Position numbers and translations under genes: made by a program. Below the pieces are notes generated by a model. That model saw nothing but the letters and a program-made list of their open reading frames with translations, was not told the origin of the DNA and made no database searches. This document shows, piece after piece, positions 54,978-63,482 of a stretch of DNA of 64,000 bases. The DNA is taken from positions 177,200 through 241,199 of the forward strand of contig NZ_AQUR01000104.1 in NCBI RefSeq assembly GCF_000372525.1, given 5' to 3'. Position 1 is the first letter of the stretch; each line of letters begins with the position of its first letter. This stretch comes from Cupriavidus neocaledonicus (lineage in GTDB: Bacteria > Pseudomonadota > Gammaproteobacteria > Burkholderiales > Burkholderiaceae).

Positions 54978-55053
54978 GTATCCGATACTCTGGACGGTTA
55001 CTGCTGGATTCCTCTGCCGCCGCCGCTGGTGCAGCGTTTGCAGCGAAGACAGG

Positions 55054-55083
55054 ATTATATAGCGGTTTTCACAACGAATGCAA
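55054..55083 (-). promoter_or_regulatory. Promoter of the distal tRNA array
   Basis: On the minus strand TTGCAT (55083-55078) and a perfect TATAAT (55059-55054) are 18 bases apart, about 77 bases before tRNA-Ala at 54977. The surrounding AT-rich tract stands out in this GC-rich genome. Confidence 0.75.
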
Positions 55084-55135
55084 CATATTTTATTGCATTT
55101 ACCGTGATTCACAACATAATCCCTCACCCAAAAGA

Positions 55136-55170
55136 AAAACCCGCATGGTGGGTGCACCATGCGGGTTTAG
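55136..55170 (-). terminator. Terminator of the proximal tRNA array
   Basis: Stem AAACCCGCATGGTG / CACCATGCGGGTTT just after tRNA-Asp at 55174, followed on the minus strand by TTTTTCTTTT. It separates the two arrays. Confidence 0.88.
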
Positions 55171-55173
55171 TTT

Positions 55174-55250
55174 TGGCGGAGTGGACGGGACTCGAACCCG
55201 CGACCCCCGGCGTGACAGGCCGGTATTCTAACCGACTGAACTACCACTCC
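55174..55250 (-). tRNA. tRNA-Asp (GTC), proximal copy
   Basis: Same 77-base sequence as 54575-54651, with encoded CCA. It is the last tRNA of the proximal array, four bases before the terminator stem region. Confidence 0.97.
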
Positions 55251-55319
55251 TTAGTCGGCTGCCGGCTCAAGCTATTGCTTGAGACGACATGCTGGACGTC
55301 TGATTACGCCCTGCTGTTA

Positions 55320-55395
55320 TGGCGTCCCCTAGGGGATTCGAACCCCTGTACTCACCGTGAAAGGGTGATGTCCTAGGCCTCTAGACGAAGGGGAC
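55320..55395 (-). tRNA. tRNA-Glu (TTC), proximal copy
   Basis: Same 76-base sequence as 54721-54796. The 69-base spacer to tRNA-Asp differs from the distal array at only about six positions, so the duplication or its homogenisation is recent. Confidence 0.97.
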
Positions 55396-55461
55396 AGAAA
55401 CTTGTCTTTCAACATGTTCCGTCTGGCACCAACCGATACTGCCTGACTGACGCCTGAATCT

Positions 55462-55537
<76 letters not shown>

Positions 55538-55607
55538 ATGGTACTTCCATTTACCGCAACTTGCTGTGTTTTCGCTCGAATTAACTACCGTTTCAAGCGA
55601 AGCCAAG

Positions 55608-55635
55608 ATTATATATGAATCATTAATCTTTGCAA
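55608..55635 (-). promoter_or_regulatory. Promoter of the proximal tRNA array
   Basis: On the minus strand TTGCAA (55635-55630) and TATAAT (55613-55608) are 16 bases apart, about 71 bases before tRNA-Ala at 55537. It is the best sigma-70 promoter in the window. Confidence 0.8.
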
Positions 55636-55830
55636 GTTCCCGTTTCAGCTTTTTTCGCCTGCCCTGCCCTTCAATAATCCGGCCAGAGAAAACGAGGATC
55701 CTTGCGGATCCGCCGGCCCGCTTGGTTGCTTTGTTAGCCGCCGCGCTGCAGGGAGAACGAGATTATGCGCAAGTCCTCGCCGAAGCGCAAGCCCCGGCGC
55801 GGACTTTTTTTGCGCCTTTTCAGGCAGCCT

Positions 55831-57231
55831 TCAGCCCGCGGCAGCCAGGCGGCGCAGCACCGTGTCGCGGCCGAACAGTTCCAGTACCGCGTCGATGCTC
55901 GGCGTCTGCGGTTGCCCCGCCACCAGCAGCCGCACCGGCATGGCCAGCTTGGGCATCTTCAGGCCGAACTCCGCCAGCACGGCCTTGAAGGTGGCGCTGA
56001 TCTCTTCGCGGGTCCACGCCGGCAGCGCGGCCAGCCGGGTCGACAGTGCGGCCAGCGCCGGCTGGATTTCCGGGGTGAGGTGTTCCGCCTTGAGCGCGGC
56101 ATCGGCCTGCGGCTCGCCGCGATAGAACAGCAACGCGGCCTGCGCGACTTCCTTCAGCGTGTTGGCGCGGTCCTTCACCAGCGCGATCACGCCGACCAGG
56201 TCGGCCCCCTCCACCTTGCCGCCCAGCGCCTCGATAAAGGGCTGCGTCAGCGTGGCCAGGCGCTGGTTGTCGCCAGCCTTGATGTAGTGGTTGTTGAGCC
56301 AGGCCAGTTTCTCCGGGTTGTACTGGGCGGGCGACTTGCCGAGGTGTTCCAGGTCGAACCACTCGACGAACTGCTCGCGCGAGAAGATCTCGGCATCGCC
56401 GTGGGCCCAGCCCAGCCGCGCCAGGTAGTTCAGCACCGCTTCCGGCAGGTAGCCCTCGTCGCGATACCCGGTCACGCTCATCGCCCCATGGCGCTTGCTC
56501 ATCTTCTCGCCCTGCTCGTTTAGCACGGTCGGCAGGTGGGCATAGACCGGGGGCGTGCCGCCCAGCGCGCGGATGATGTTGATCTGGCGCGGCGTGTTGT
56601 TGACGTGGTCGTCGCCGCGGATCACGTGGGTGATCCGCATATCGAGATCGTCCACCACCACGCAGAAGTTGTAGGTGGGCGTGCCGTCGGGGCGCGCGAT
56701 CACCAGGTCGTCGAGCTCGTCATTGGCAATCTCGATGCGGCCCTTGACCGCGTCGTCCCACACCACGCTGCCGCCGATGGGGTTCCTGAAGCGGATCACC
56801 GGGTCCACGCCGGCCGGCGGTTCGGGCAGCACCTTGCCCGGCTCCGGCCGCCAGAAGCCGTTGTAGCGCGGCTTCTCGCCACGCTCACGCTGCGCTTCGC
56901 GCAGCGCATCCAGTTCGGCCGTGCTCATGTAGCAGCGGTAGGCCAGCCCGGCCTCGACCATCTGCGCCACCACCTCGCGATAGCGGTCCATGCGCTGCAT
57001 CTGGTAGAACGGCCCTTCGTCGATATCCAGCTCCAGCCAGGCCATGCTTTCGAGGATCACGTCGACCGCTTCCTGCGACGAGCGCTCGACGTCGGTGTCC
57101 TCGATGCGCAGGATGAAGTCGCCCTGCATGCGGCGGGCAAAAGCCCAGGGATAGAGCGCGGAGCGGATGTTGCCGAGATGGATGAAGCCGGTCGGGCTCG
57201 GCGCAAAGCGGGTGCGGACGCGTTGAGTCAT
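55831..57231 (-). CDS. gltX: Glutamyl-tRNA synthetase
   Basis: This cytosolic class I synthetase charges tRNA-Glu. The 466-residue protein begins MTQRVRTRFAPSPTGFIHLG; the HIGH-type motif is HLGN (18-21) and the KMSKR motif is EKMSKRHGAMSV near 240. The C-terminal anticodon-binding domain is complete. It lies about 290 bases upstream of tRNA arrays that contain its own substrate, tRNA-Glu(TTC). No terminator is clear between gltX and the arrays, but the arrays have their own promoter. It is divergent from the patatin gene. Confidence 0.97.
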   Translation of the reverse strand: MTQRVRTRFAPSPTGFIHLGNIRSALYPWAFARRMQGDFILRIEDTDVERSSQEAVDVILESMAWLELDIDEGPFYQMQRMDRYREVVAQMVEAGLAYRCYMSTAELDALREAQRERGEKPRYNGFWRPEPGKVLPEPPAGVDPVIRFRNPIGGSVVWDDAVKGRIEIANDELDDLVIARPDGTPTYNFCVVVDDLDMRITHVIRGDDHVNNTPRQINIIRALGGTPPVYAHLPTVLNEQGEKMSKRHGAMSVTGYRDEGYLPEAVLNYLARLGWAHGDAEIFSREQFVEWFDLEHLGKSPAQYNPEKLAWLNNHYIKAGDNQRLATLTQPFIEALGGKVEGADLVGVIALVKDRANTLKEVAQAALLFYRGEPQADAALKAEHLTPEIQPALAALSTRLAALPAWTREEISATFKAVLAEFGLKMPKLAMPVRLLVAGQPQTPSIDAVLELFGRDTVLRRLAAAG

Positions 57232-57494
57232 GGTCAGGGGAAAACAAGAAAGCCCGCGCGCCGCGGCGCGCAGGCTGGTGTATGTGCGGGCCCTGCATTA
57301 TACCAACGCGTATTGCGTGGCCTCGCCACCCTGCCCCGTCCCGCAGCGCGCCCCGGCGCCGCGCGGAATCATTTATGCTTGCGCCGGTCTGAGGTGTGGC
57401 CGGCAGCCAGGCCGGGCGACGCGAACGTGGCTGGCAAAGCACCCGCAGCGCATCGCCGCCGTCCGGTCCCACCTTGTTACCGATTCCCCGCTGC

Positions 57495-58424
57495 ATGCAA
57501 CGACGTCATTTTCTCGGCATCTCCGCCGCCGCCCTGCTGGCGGGCTGCGCCTTCGGCCCACGCCCCGCGCCACCGGTCGCGGCCACGCCGCCCACGCCAC
57601 CCACCCCGCGGCCCATCAGGATCGGGCTGGCGCTGGGCGGCGGCGCCGCGCGCGGCTTTGCCCATATCGGCGTGATCAAGGCACTCGAGGCCCAGGGCAT
57701 CCGCGCCGACCTGGTCACCGGCACCAGCGCCGGCGCGGTGGTGGCGGCGCTGTACGCCAGCGGGCTCAATGGCTTCGAGCTGAACAAGCTGGCCCTGACC
57801 ATGGACGAGGCCGCCATTGCCGACTGGGCGCTGCCGTTCGGCACCCGCTTCGGCGGCTGGCTCAAGGGTGAGGCGCTGCAGAACTACGTCAACCGGCTGG
57901 TGCAGAACCGCCCCATCGAAGCCATGAAGCTGCCGCTGGGCATCGTCGCCACCGACCTCAAGAGCGGCGACAAGATCCTGTTCCGGCGCGGCAATACGGG
58001 CCAGGCCGTGCGCGCTTCCAGCAGCGTGCCGGGCGTGTTTCAGCCGGTTTCGATCCAGGGGCACGACTATGTCGATGGCGGCCTGGTCGAGCCGGTGCCG
58101 GTGGATTCCGCGCGCAGCATGGGCGCGGACTTTGTCATTGCGGTCAATATCTCGGCCGACCCGTCGGCACAGCAGCACGCCGGCCAGAGCGGCGTGCTGC
58201 TGCAGACCACCGCGATCATGGGCCAGTCGATCAACAAGATGGCGCTGGCGCGCGCCGACGTGGTGATCCGGCCCGAGCTGCCCGACATGGGCGGCAGCGA
58301 CTTCAACGCGCGCAACCGCGCCGTGCTGGCGGGCGAACAGGCCACCGCGGCGGTCATGGCGACGCTGCGCCAGCGGCTGGAACAGGCCCGGCTGGCGCCG
58401 GCCGGCAAGGTCGCGGCGCAGTAG
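57495..58424 (+). CDS. Patatin-like phospholipase family lipoprotein (RssA-like)
   Basis: A 309-residue serine lipase-type protein. From the ATG at 57495 (MQRRHFLGISAAALLAGCAF) there is a lipoprotein signal with lipobox LAGC, Cys18. The patatin domain is complete: oxyanion GGGAARG (48-54), nucleophile elbow GTSAG with Ser78, FQPVSIQGHDYVDGGLVEP with the catalytic Asp of DGG. It should act at the cell envelope. Substrate unknown; the bacterial RssA branch is likely a lysophospholipase or esterase. It is convergent with the NlpC/P60 gene. Confidence 0.9.
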   Translation: MQRRHFLGISAAALLAGCAFGPRPAPPVAATPPTPPTPRPIRIGLALGGGAARGFAHIGVIKALEAQGIRADLVTGTSAGAVVAALYASGLNGFELNKLALTMDEAAIADWALPFGTRFGGWLKGEALQNYVNRLVQNRPIEAMKLPLGIVATDLKSGDKILFRRGNTGQAVRASSSVPGVFQPVSIQGHDYVDGGLVEPVPVDSARSMGADFVIAVNISADPSAQQHAGQSGVLLQTTAIMGQSINKMALARADVVIRPELPDMGGSDFNARNRAVLAGEQATAAVMATLRQRLEQARLAPAGKVAAQ

Positions 58425-58448
58425 CCGCGCCGGCGCTGCTGCGGAAAA

Positions 58449-58478
58449 CAAAAAAGGACTGCCGCAGCAGTCCTTTTT
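58449..58478. terminator. Bidirectional terminator between patatin and NlpC/P60 genes
   Basis: Stem AAAAAAGGACTGC / GCAGTCCTTTTTT with a 4-base loop, symmetrical so it works for both convergent genes. Confidence 0.9.
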
Positions 58479-58499
58479 TGCTTGACGCGTCGCCAGCCG

Positions 58500-59180
58500 T
58501 CAGCCGCCGTACATCGACGCGCGCGCCGCCTTGGGATCGTAGCGCTTGAGCGTCTCGACCATGTCGCTCAGACCCTCGGCACTGCGTTCCTTGCCTTCGT
58601 CGATGCGGCGGGCGCCGTTGTAGCGGGTTACCCAATAGGCTGCGCGCATGTCATCGACGCGGATCTTGCTGCCGGTGGACGGCGCATGCACGAACTTGTT
58701 GTCGCCGATATAGATGCCGACATGCGAGAAGGTCTGGCGCATGGTGTTGAAGAACACCAGGTCGCCCGGACGCAGGTCGCTGGTGGCCACGGTGGTGCCG
58801 ACGCGGCTGATTTCGACGGAGCGGCGCGGCAGCATGAAGCCGAAAGTGTCATGGAATACGTAGCGGACAAAGCCGCTGCAGTCCAGGCCGGATTCGGGCG
58901 TATTGCCGCCGAAGCGGTAACGCACGCCGATCAGGCCCAGCGCATTCATGACCAGGTCGCCGGCCTTGCTGGCGACGTTGCTGGTGGAATTCACCACCGA
59001 CGACAGCAAGCCGCGCTTGCCTTCCGGATGCGCATCCGCGGCCGGAGCCGCGGACTCGATACGGGTGTCGGCATCCTTGAATACCGTATCCGCCAGCACT
59101 CCATTCGACACAGTCGCACCGCAGGCAAGGGCAAATCCGACGGCGGCGCGCGCCAGGGAATGAAGCACCGATCGCTGCAT
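58500..59180 (-). CDS. NlpC/P60 family cell-wall hydrolase
   Basis: A 226-residue exported cysteine peptidase that should cut peptidoglycan stems. From the ATG at 59180 (MQRSVLHSLARAAVGFALAC) there is a signal peptide ending near ADT, residue 31. The NlpC/P60 domain has catalytic Cys101 in GLDCSGFVRYVF, His153 in SHVGIYIGD and a third polar His165 in KFVHAPSTG. The GVRYRFGGNTPESG entry is typical. Cys20 is in a possible lipobox (ALAC), but it sits before further hydrophobic residues, so a lipoprotein is uncertain. A good promoter lies at 59415-59443. Confidence 0.92.
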   Translation of the reverse strand: MQRSVLHSLARAAVGFALACGATVSNGVLADTVFKDADTRIESAAPAADAHPEGKRGLLSSVVNSTSNVASKAGDLVMNALGLIGVRYRFGGNTPESGLDCSGFVRYVFHDTFGFMLPRRSVEISRVGTTVATSDLRPGDLVFFNTMRQTFSHVGIYIGDNKFVHAPSTGSKIRVDDMRAAYWVTRYNGARRIDEGKERSAEGLSDMVETLKRYDPKAARASMYGG

Positions 59181-59590
59181 TGGTTCTCCTGTTGATCGTT
59201 CCAAAGCAAGCCCCGGCACAAGGTCCGGGGCAGCTGGGTATTGGGTGGATGTCGCGCGGACGTTTCAATGACGTCGGGCGATCATCGGGTGAACTATGGG
59301 GCCAAAGCCTACGCAACCTTCGCGCCAGGCCGTCGTGCCGGTTGCCGCACCGCAGTTGTGCGCGGCATGCGCAAATGCGCCGGGCGGACCACCCCCAAAA
59401 CTAGTTCTGGCGGGATGGTAAAGGGTTGTCATTCACATGTCAAAGTTCGTTACAAATTCGACGGATTTGACTTCCGAATCAACGATATAGACCGGTTTTC
59501 GCATCTTCTTTATCGGATGAATCCCATGATTCGGTGCTAGCCGACGCGGGCCGCCACGGTCACCGCACGGCAGCAAAAAACCCTTGCCGG
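59181..59590. other. 410-base intergenic region between the NlpC/P60 gene and yejF
   Basis: The centre (about 59398-59535) is AT-rich. It holds the promoter at 59415-59443 and a perfect 8-base inverted repeat, CCGAATCA (59474-59481) and TGATTCGG (59527-59534), 45 bases apart. A short T-run follows the yejF stop, with only a weak stem. No RNA gene recognised. Confidence 0.55.
59415..59443 (-). promoter_or_regulatory. Sigma-70 promoter for the NlpC/P60 gene
   Basis: On the minus strand TTGACA (59443-59438), a perfect -35, is 17 bases from TACCAT (59420-59415). It is about 235 bases before the start codon, leaving a long leader. Confidence 0.6.
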
Positions 59591-61252
59591 TTACGCTGCA
59601 CCGACCTGCGCCGCCGCCATCAGCTTGCGCGTATAGGGATGCTGCGGCGCTCCAAGCACCACTTCGGTGTCGCCTGCCTCGACCACCTCGCCCGCCTTCA
59701 TCACGATGACGCGGTGCGCCATGGCGCGGATCACCGCCAGGTCGTGGCTGATAAACAGGTAGCTGAGGTTGTACTTGTGCTGCAGCTGCGACAGCAGCGC
59801 CAGCACCTGCTGCTGGATCGATACGTCCAGCGCCGAGGTGGGCTCGTCCAGCACCAGGATCTGGGGCTTGAGGATCAGCACGCGGGCGATGGCAATGCGC
59901 TGGCGCTGCCCGCCCGAGAACTCGTGCGGATAGCGGCCCAGTGCGGTACGGTCGAGGCCGACCTCGCGCAGCGCCTCGATCACGCGCTGGCGCGTGGCCT
60001 CGCGCGACAGGCCGGGCTGGTGCAGCGCCAGGCCCTCGCCGACGATCTGCTCGATGGTCATGCGCGGCGCCAGCGAGCCGAACGGATCCTGGAACACCAC
60101 CTGCATGCGCGCGCGCAACTTGCGCCGGTCGTCGCGGGTGGCGGCGTCGAAGCTGCGGCCCAGGAAATGGATGGTGCCCGCGCTCTTGCGCTGCAGCGCC
60201 AGCACGGTATGCGCCAGCGTGGTCTTGCCCGAACCGGACTCGCCGACGATGCCCAGGGTTTCACCCTCGCGCAGCTGGAAATCGACATCCTTGACCGCCA
60301 CGAACTGGTCCTTGCCGAACCACCCGGCCAGGCCGCGGCGCTTGCGCGCATAGCTGACGCCCAGCTTGCTGGCCTCCAGCAGCACCGGCGCCAGCGGCAC
60401 CAGCGGCAGCACCTCGCGGCGCGGGCGGCTGTCGATCAGCTTGCGGGTATAGGGATGCTGGGGCGCGGCGAACACGCTGGCGGTCTCGCCGGTTTCGACC
60501 AGCACGCCCTTCTCCATCACGCCGACCCGCTGCGCGAAGGCGCGCACCAGGTTGAGGTCATGGGTGATCAGCATCACCGCCATGCCGAACTCGGCCTGCA
60601 GGTCGCGCAGCAGGTCGAGGATCTGCGCGCGGATGGTCACGTCCAGCGCCGTGGTCGGCTCATCGGCCAGCAGCAGCTTGGGCCGGCACGCCAGCGCCAT
60701 GGCGATCATGGCGCGCTGGCGCTGGCCGCCCGACAGCTGGTGCGGGAAGCTGTCGAAGCGATGCGCGGCATCGCTGATGCCGGTGCGCTCCAGCAGCGCG
60801 ATGGCGCGCTCGCGCGCGGCGCGGCGGTCCAGGCCTTCGTGCAGCGCCAGGGTCTCGACGATCTGGTTGCCGATGGTGTACAGCGGGTTCAGTGCGGTCA
60901 TCGGCTCCTGGAAGATCATCGCGATATCGGCGCCGCGGATCGCGCGCATCTCGCGGTCGGAGACCTCCAGCAGGTTCTTGCCCTCGAAACGGATCGCGCC
61001 ATCGTAATAGGCGTCTTCCACCAGCCGCAGCATGGCCAGCGCCGTCACGGTCTTGCCCGAGCCCGACTCGCCCACCAGCGCATAGCGTTCGCCGGCGCGC
61101 AGGTCGAAGCTGACATCGCGCACCGCGCGGGTGGCATGCTCGCCGTGGCCGAAGGTAACCGACAGCTTGTCGACGCACATCAGCGTGGATCCCGGCGCGG
61201 GCATCGGTGCCGGCTCCACGTCCGGCAAGGTCATCGGCGATACCGTGGTCAT
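59591..61252 (-). CDS. yejF: Oligopeptide ABC transporter ATP-binding protein YejF
   Basis: A 553-residue fused double ATPase of the YejABEF importer, which in E. coli takes up microcin C and peptides. From the ATG at 61252 (MTTVSPMTLPDVEPAPMPAP) there are two ABC domains, each with GESGSGKT (about 59-66 and 335-342), LSGGQRQR or FSGGQRQR signatures and LLADEPTTALD or LVLDEPTSALD Walker B. Both carry the C-terminal QHPYTRKL peptide-transporter tail. It overlaps yejE by 4 bases. The open frame continues upstream into yejE antiframe and is not used. Confidence 0.94.
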   Translation of the reverse strand: MTTVSPMTLPDVEPAPMPAPGSTLMCVDKLSVTFGHGEHATRAVRDVSFDLRAGERYALVGESGSGKTVTALAMLRLVEDAYYDGAIRFEGKNLLEVSDREMRAIRGADIAMIFQEPMTALNPLYTIGNQIVETLALHEGLDRRAARERAIALLERTGISDAAHRFDSFPHQLSGGQRQRAMIAMALACRPKLLLADEPTTALDVTIRAQILDLLRDLQAEFGMAVMLITHDLNLVRAFAQRVGVMEKGVLVETGETASVFAAPQHPYTRKLIDSRPRREVLPLVPLAPVLLEASKLGVSYARKRRGLAGWFGKDQFVAVKDVDFQLREGETLGIVGESGSGKTTLAHTVLALQRKSAGTIHFLGRSFDAATRDDRRKLRARMQVVFQDPFGSLAPRMTIEQIVGEGLALHQPGLSREATRQRVIEALREVGLDRTALGRYPHEFSGGQRQRIAIARVLILKPQILVLDEPTSALDVSIQQQVLALLSQLQHKYNLSYLFISHDLAVIRAMAHRVIVMKAGEVVEAGDTEVVLGAPQHPYTRKLMAAAQVGAA

Positions 61253-62385
61253 GGCGTGGCCTCCGGTGCCGCGCCGGTGGGCGCGCCTGCGGGTACCTTG
61301 GGCTCGACACGGCCGCGCAGCGCGGCCAGCCCCAGCCGGGTATCGAAGGCATCGCGCAGCGCGTCGCCCATGAAGGTCAGCAGCAGCAGCGTCACCACCA
61401 GCACCGCGAAGGTCGACAGCGAGATCCACCACGCGTCGAGATTGGCCTTGCCCTGCGCCAGCAATTCGCCCAGGCTTGGCGTGGTGGGCGGCACGCCCAG
61501 GCCAAGGAAGTCGAGGCTGGTCAGCGCCAGGATGGCGGCGCTCATGCGGAATGGCAGGAAGGTGATCACCGGGGTCAGGCTGTTGGGCAGGATATGGCGC
61601 CACATGATCTGCACGTTGGACAGGCCCAGCGCGCGCGCGGCCTTGACGTAGTCGAGCGAGCGGTTGCGGTAGAACTCGGCGCGCACGTAGTCGGACAGGC
61701 CCATCCAGCCGAACAGCGACAGCAGGATGATCAGCAGCGCCAGGCTGGGCTCGAAGATCGAGGCGAAGATGATCAGCAGGTAGAGCTCGGGCATCGAACT
61801 CCAGATCTCGATGGCGCGTTGCGAGAACAGGTCGAAGCGCCCGCCGAAGAAGCCCATCAGCGCCCCGGTGAGCGTGCCGACCAGCACCCCGATCACGGTC
61901 AGCGCCAGCGCGAACAGCACCGATACGCGGAAGCCATACAGCAGCCGCGCCAGCACGTCGCGGCCGCGGTCGTCGGTGCCGAGCCAGTTCTCGGCCGAGG
62001 GCGGCGCCGGGTTGGGTTCCTTGGCGAAGTAGTTGAGCGAATCGTACGAATAACGGTTCAGCGGAAATACCGCGAAATTGCCGTTGGTGGTGATGCGGTC
62101 GCGGATATACGGATCCAGGTAGTCGGCCGGCGTGGGGAAATCGCCATCGAAGGTGGTTTCCGGATAGACCTTGACGATGGGGAAATACCATTCGCCCTTG
62201 TAGTGCACCACCAGCGGCCGGTTGCTCGACAGCAGCTCGGCGCCCAGGCTGAGCACGAAGATGAAGACGAAGATCACCAGGCTCCAGTAGCCGCGCCGGT
62301 TGCGGCGGAAGCGCTGCCAGGCGCGCTGGCGCGGCGAAGGCGAATGCGGCAGGCCGTTGGGTGCCGCGTGCGAGAACGGTTTCAT
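61249..62385 (-). CDS. yejE: Oligopeptide ABC transporter permease YejE
   Basis: A 378-residue inner-membrane permease of the DppC/OppC type. The N-terminus has RQRAWQRFRRNRRGYWSLVI, typical of the family, and a long YejE-type periplasmic loop (FPIVKVYPETTFDGDFPTPA) before ENWLGTDDRGRDVLARLLYG. The EAA motif is in VKAARALGLSNVQIMWRHIL. It overlaps both yejF and yejB by 4 bases. Confidence 0.93.
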   Translation of the reverse strand: MKPFSHAAPNGLPHSPSPRQRAWQRFRRNRRGYWSLVIFVFIFVLSLGAELLSSNRPLVVHYKGEWYFPIVKVYPETTFDGDFPTPADYLDPYIRDRITTNGNFAVFPLNRYSYDSLNYFAKEPNPAPPSAENWLGTDDRGRDVLARLLYGFRVSVLFALALTVIGVLVGTLTGALMGFFGGRFDLFSQRAIEIWSSMPELYLLIIFASIFEPSLALLIILLSLFGWMGLSDYVRAEFYRNRSLDYVKAARALGLSNVQIMWRHILPNSLTPVITFLPFRMSAAILALTSLDFLGLGVPPTTPSLGELLAQGKANLDAWWISLSTFAVLVVTLLLLTFMGDALRDAFDTRLGLAALRGRVEPKVPAGAPTGAAPEATP

Positions 62386-63431
62386 CGGTGCAAGCCCTCG
62401 AAATGGATGCGCGGGTCCACCAGCACGTAGCAGACGTCGGAGATCAGGCGCGTGACCAGCCCGATCAGCGTGAACAGGTAGAGCGTGCCAAGCACCACCG
62501 GATAGTCGCGCCGCAGCACCGCCTCATACGAAAGCAGGCCCAGCCCGTCGAGCGAGAACAGCGTCTCGATCAGCAGCGAGCCGGTGAAGAAGGCGCCGAT
62601 GAATGCCGCGGGGAAGCCGGTCACCAGCGGAATCAGCGCATTGCGGAACACATGCTTCCACAGCACGCGACGCTCGCCCAGGCCCTTGGCGCGCGCGGTC
62701 AGCACGTACTGCTTGCGGATTTCCTCGAGGAAGGCGTTCTTGGTCAGCATGGTCACGACCGCGAAGCTGCCCACCACCGACGCCGTGATCGGCAGCACCA
62801 GGTGCCACAGGTAGTCCATCACCTTGCCCATCAGCGACAGCTGCTCCCAGTTGTCGGAAGTCAGCCCGCGCAGCGGGAACCACTGCACGAAGGTGCCGCC
62901 GCCGAACACCACCAGCAGCAGCACGCCCAGCACGAAGCCGGGAATGGCATAGCCCACCAGCACGATGACGCTGGTCACCACGTCGAAGCGGCTGCCCGCC
63001 CGGATCGCCTTGGAGATGCCGAGCGGCACCGATATCAGGTAGGTCAGGAAGAAGGTCCACAGGCCCAGGCTGACCGATACCGGCAGCTTGGACTTGACCA
63101 GCTCCCACACGCTGCGGTGCTGGAAATAGCTCTGGCCCAGGTCGAACTGGGCAAAGCGCTTGAGCATCAGGAAGTAGCGCTCCAGCGGCGGCTTGTCGAA
63201 GCCGTAGAGGGCCTGGATCTCCTTGATCTTGTCGGGATCGACGCCGCGCCGCCCGCGGTATTCGGCGCCGCCGCCGCTGGCTTCGCCGGCGCCGCCGCGC
63301 CCTTTCAGCTCCATCATCATCTGTTCGACCGGACCGCCGGGCACGAACTGGATCACGACAAAGGTCAGCGTGATGACCCCGACCAGCGTCGGAATCATCA
63401 GCAGAATGCGTTTGAGCAGATAGGCAAGCAT
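62382..63431 (-). CDS. yejB: Oligopeptide ABC transporter permease YejB
   Basis: A 349-residue inner-membrane permease of the DppB/OppB type. It begins MLAYLLKRILLMIPTLVGVI and has VIQFVPGGPVEQMM; a Gly/Arg-rich insert (AGEASGGGAEYRGRRG) precedes VDPDKIKEIQALYGFD, as in other YejB. The EAA loop is in LTARAKGLGERRVLWKHVFR. Overlaps yejE by 4 bases; 51 bases separate it from the upstream binding-protein gene. Confidence 0.93.
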   Translation of the reverse strand: MLAYLLKRILLMIPTLVGVITLTFVVIQFVPGGPVEQMMMELKGRGGAGEASGGGAEYRGRRGVDPDKIKEIQALYGFDKPPLERYFLMLKRFAQFDLGQSYFQHRSVWELVKSKLPVSVSLGLWTFFLTYLISVPLGISKAIRAGSRFDVVTSVIVLVGYAIPGFVLGVLLLVVFGGGTFVQWFPLRGLTSDNWEQLSLMGKVMDYLWHLVLPITASVVGSFAVVTMLTKNAFLEEIRKQYVLTARAKGLGERRVLWKHVFRNALIPLVTGFPAAFIGAFFTGSLLIETLFSLDGLGLLSYEAVLRRDYPVVLGTLYLFTLIGLVTRLISDVCYVLVDPRIHFEGLHR

Positions 63432-63482
63432 TGGGGCCGTCTCTTTCCTTGTCCGCGCTGAATACGCCAGCGCCTGAGCGCC

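Noticed and set aside
61253..62191. Upstream extension of the yejF frame
   Set aside because: It overlaps yejE in another frame, while YejF homology begins at the ATG at 61252 with a 4-base overlap.
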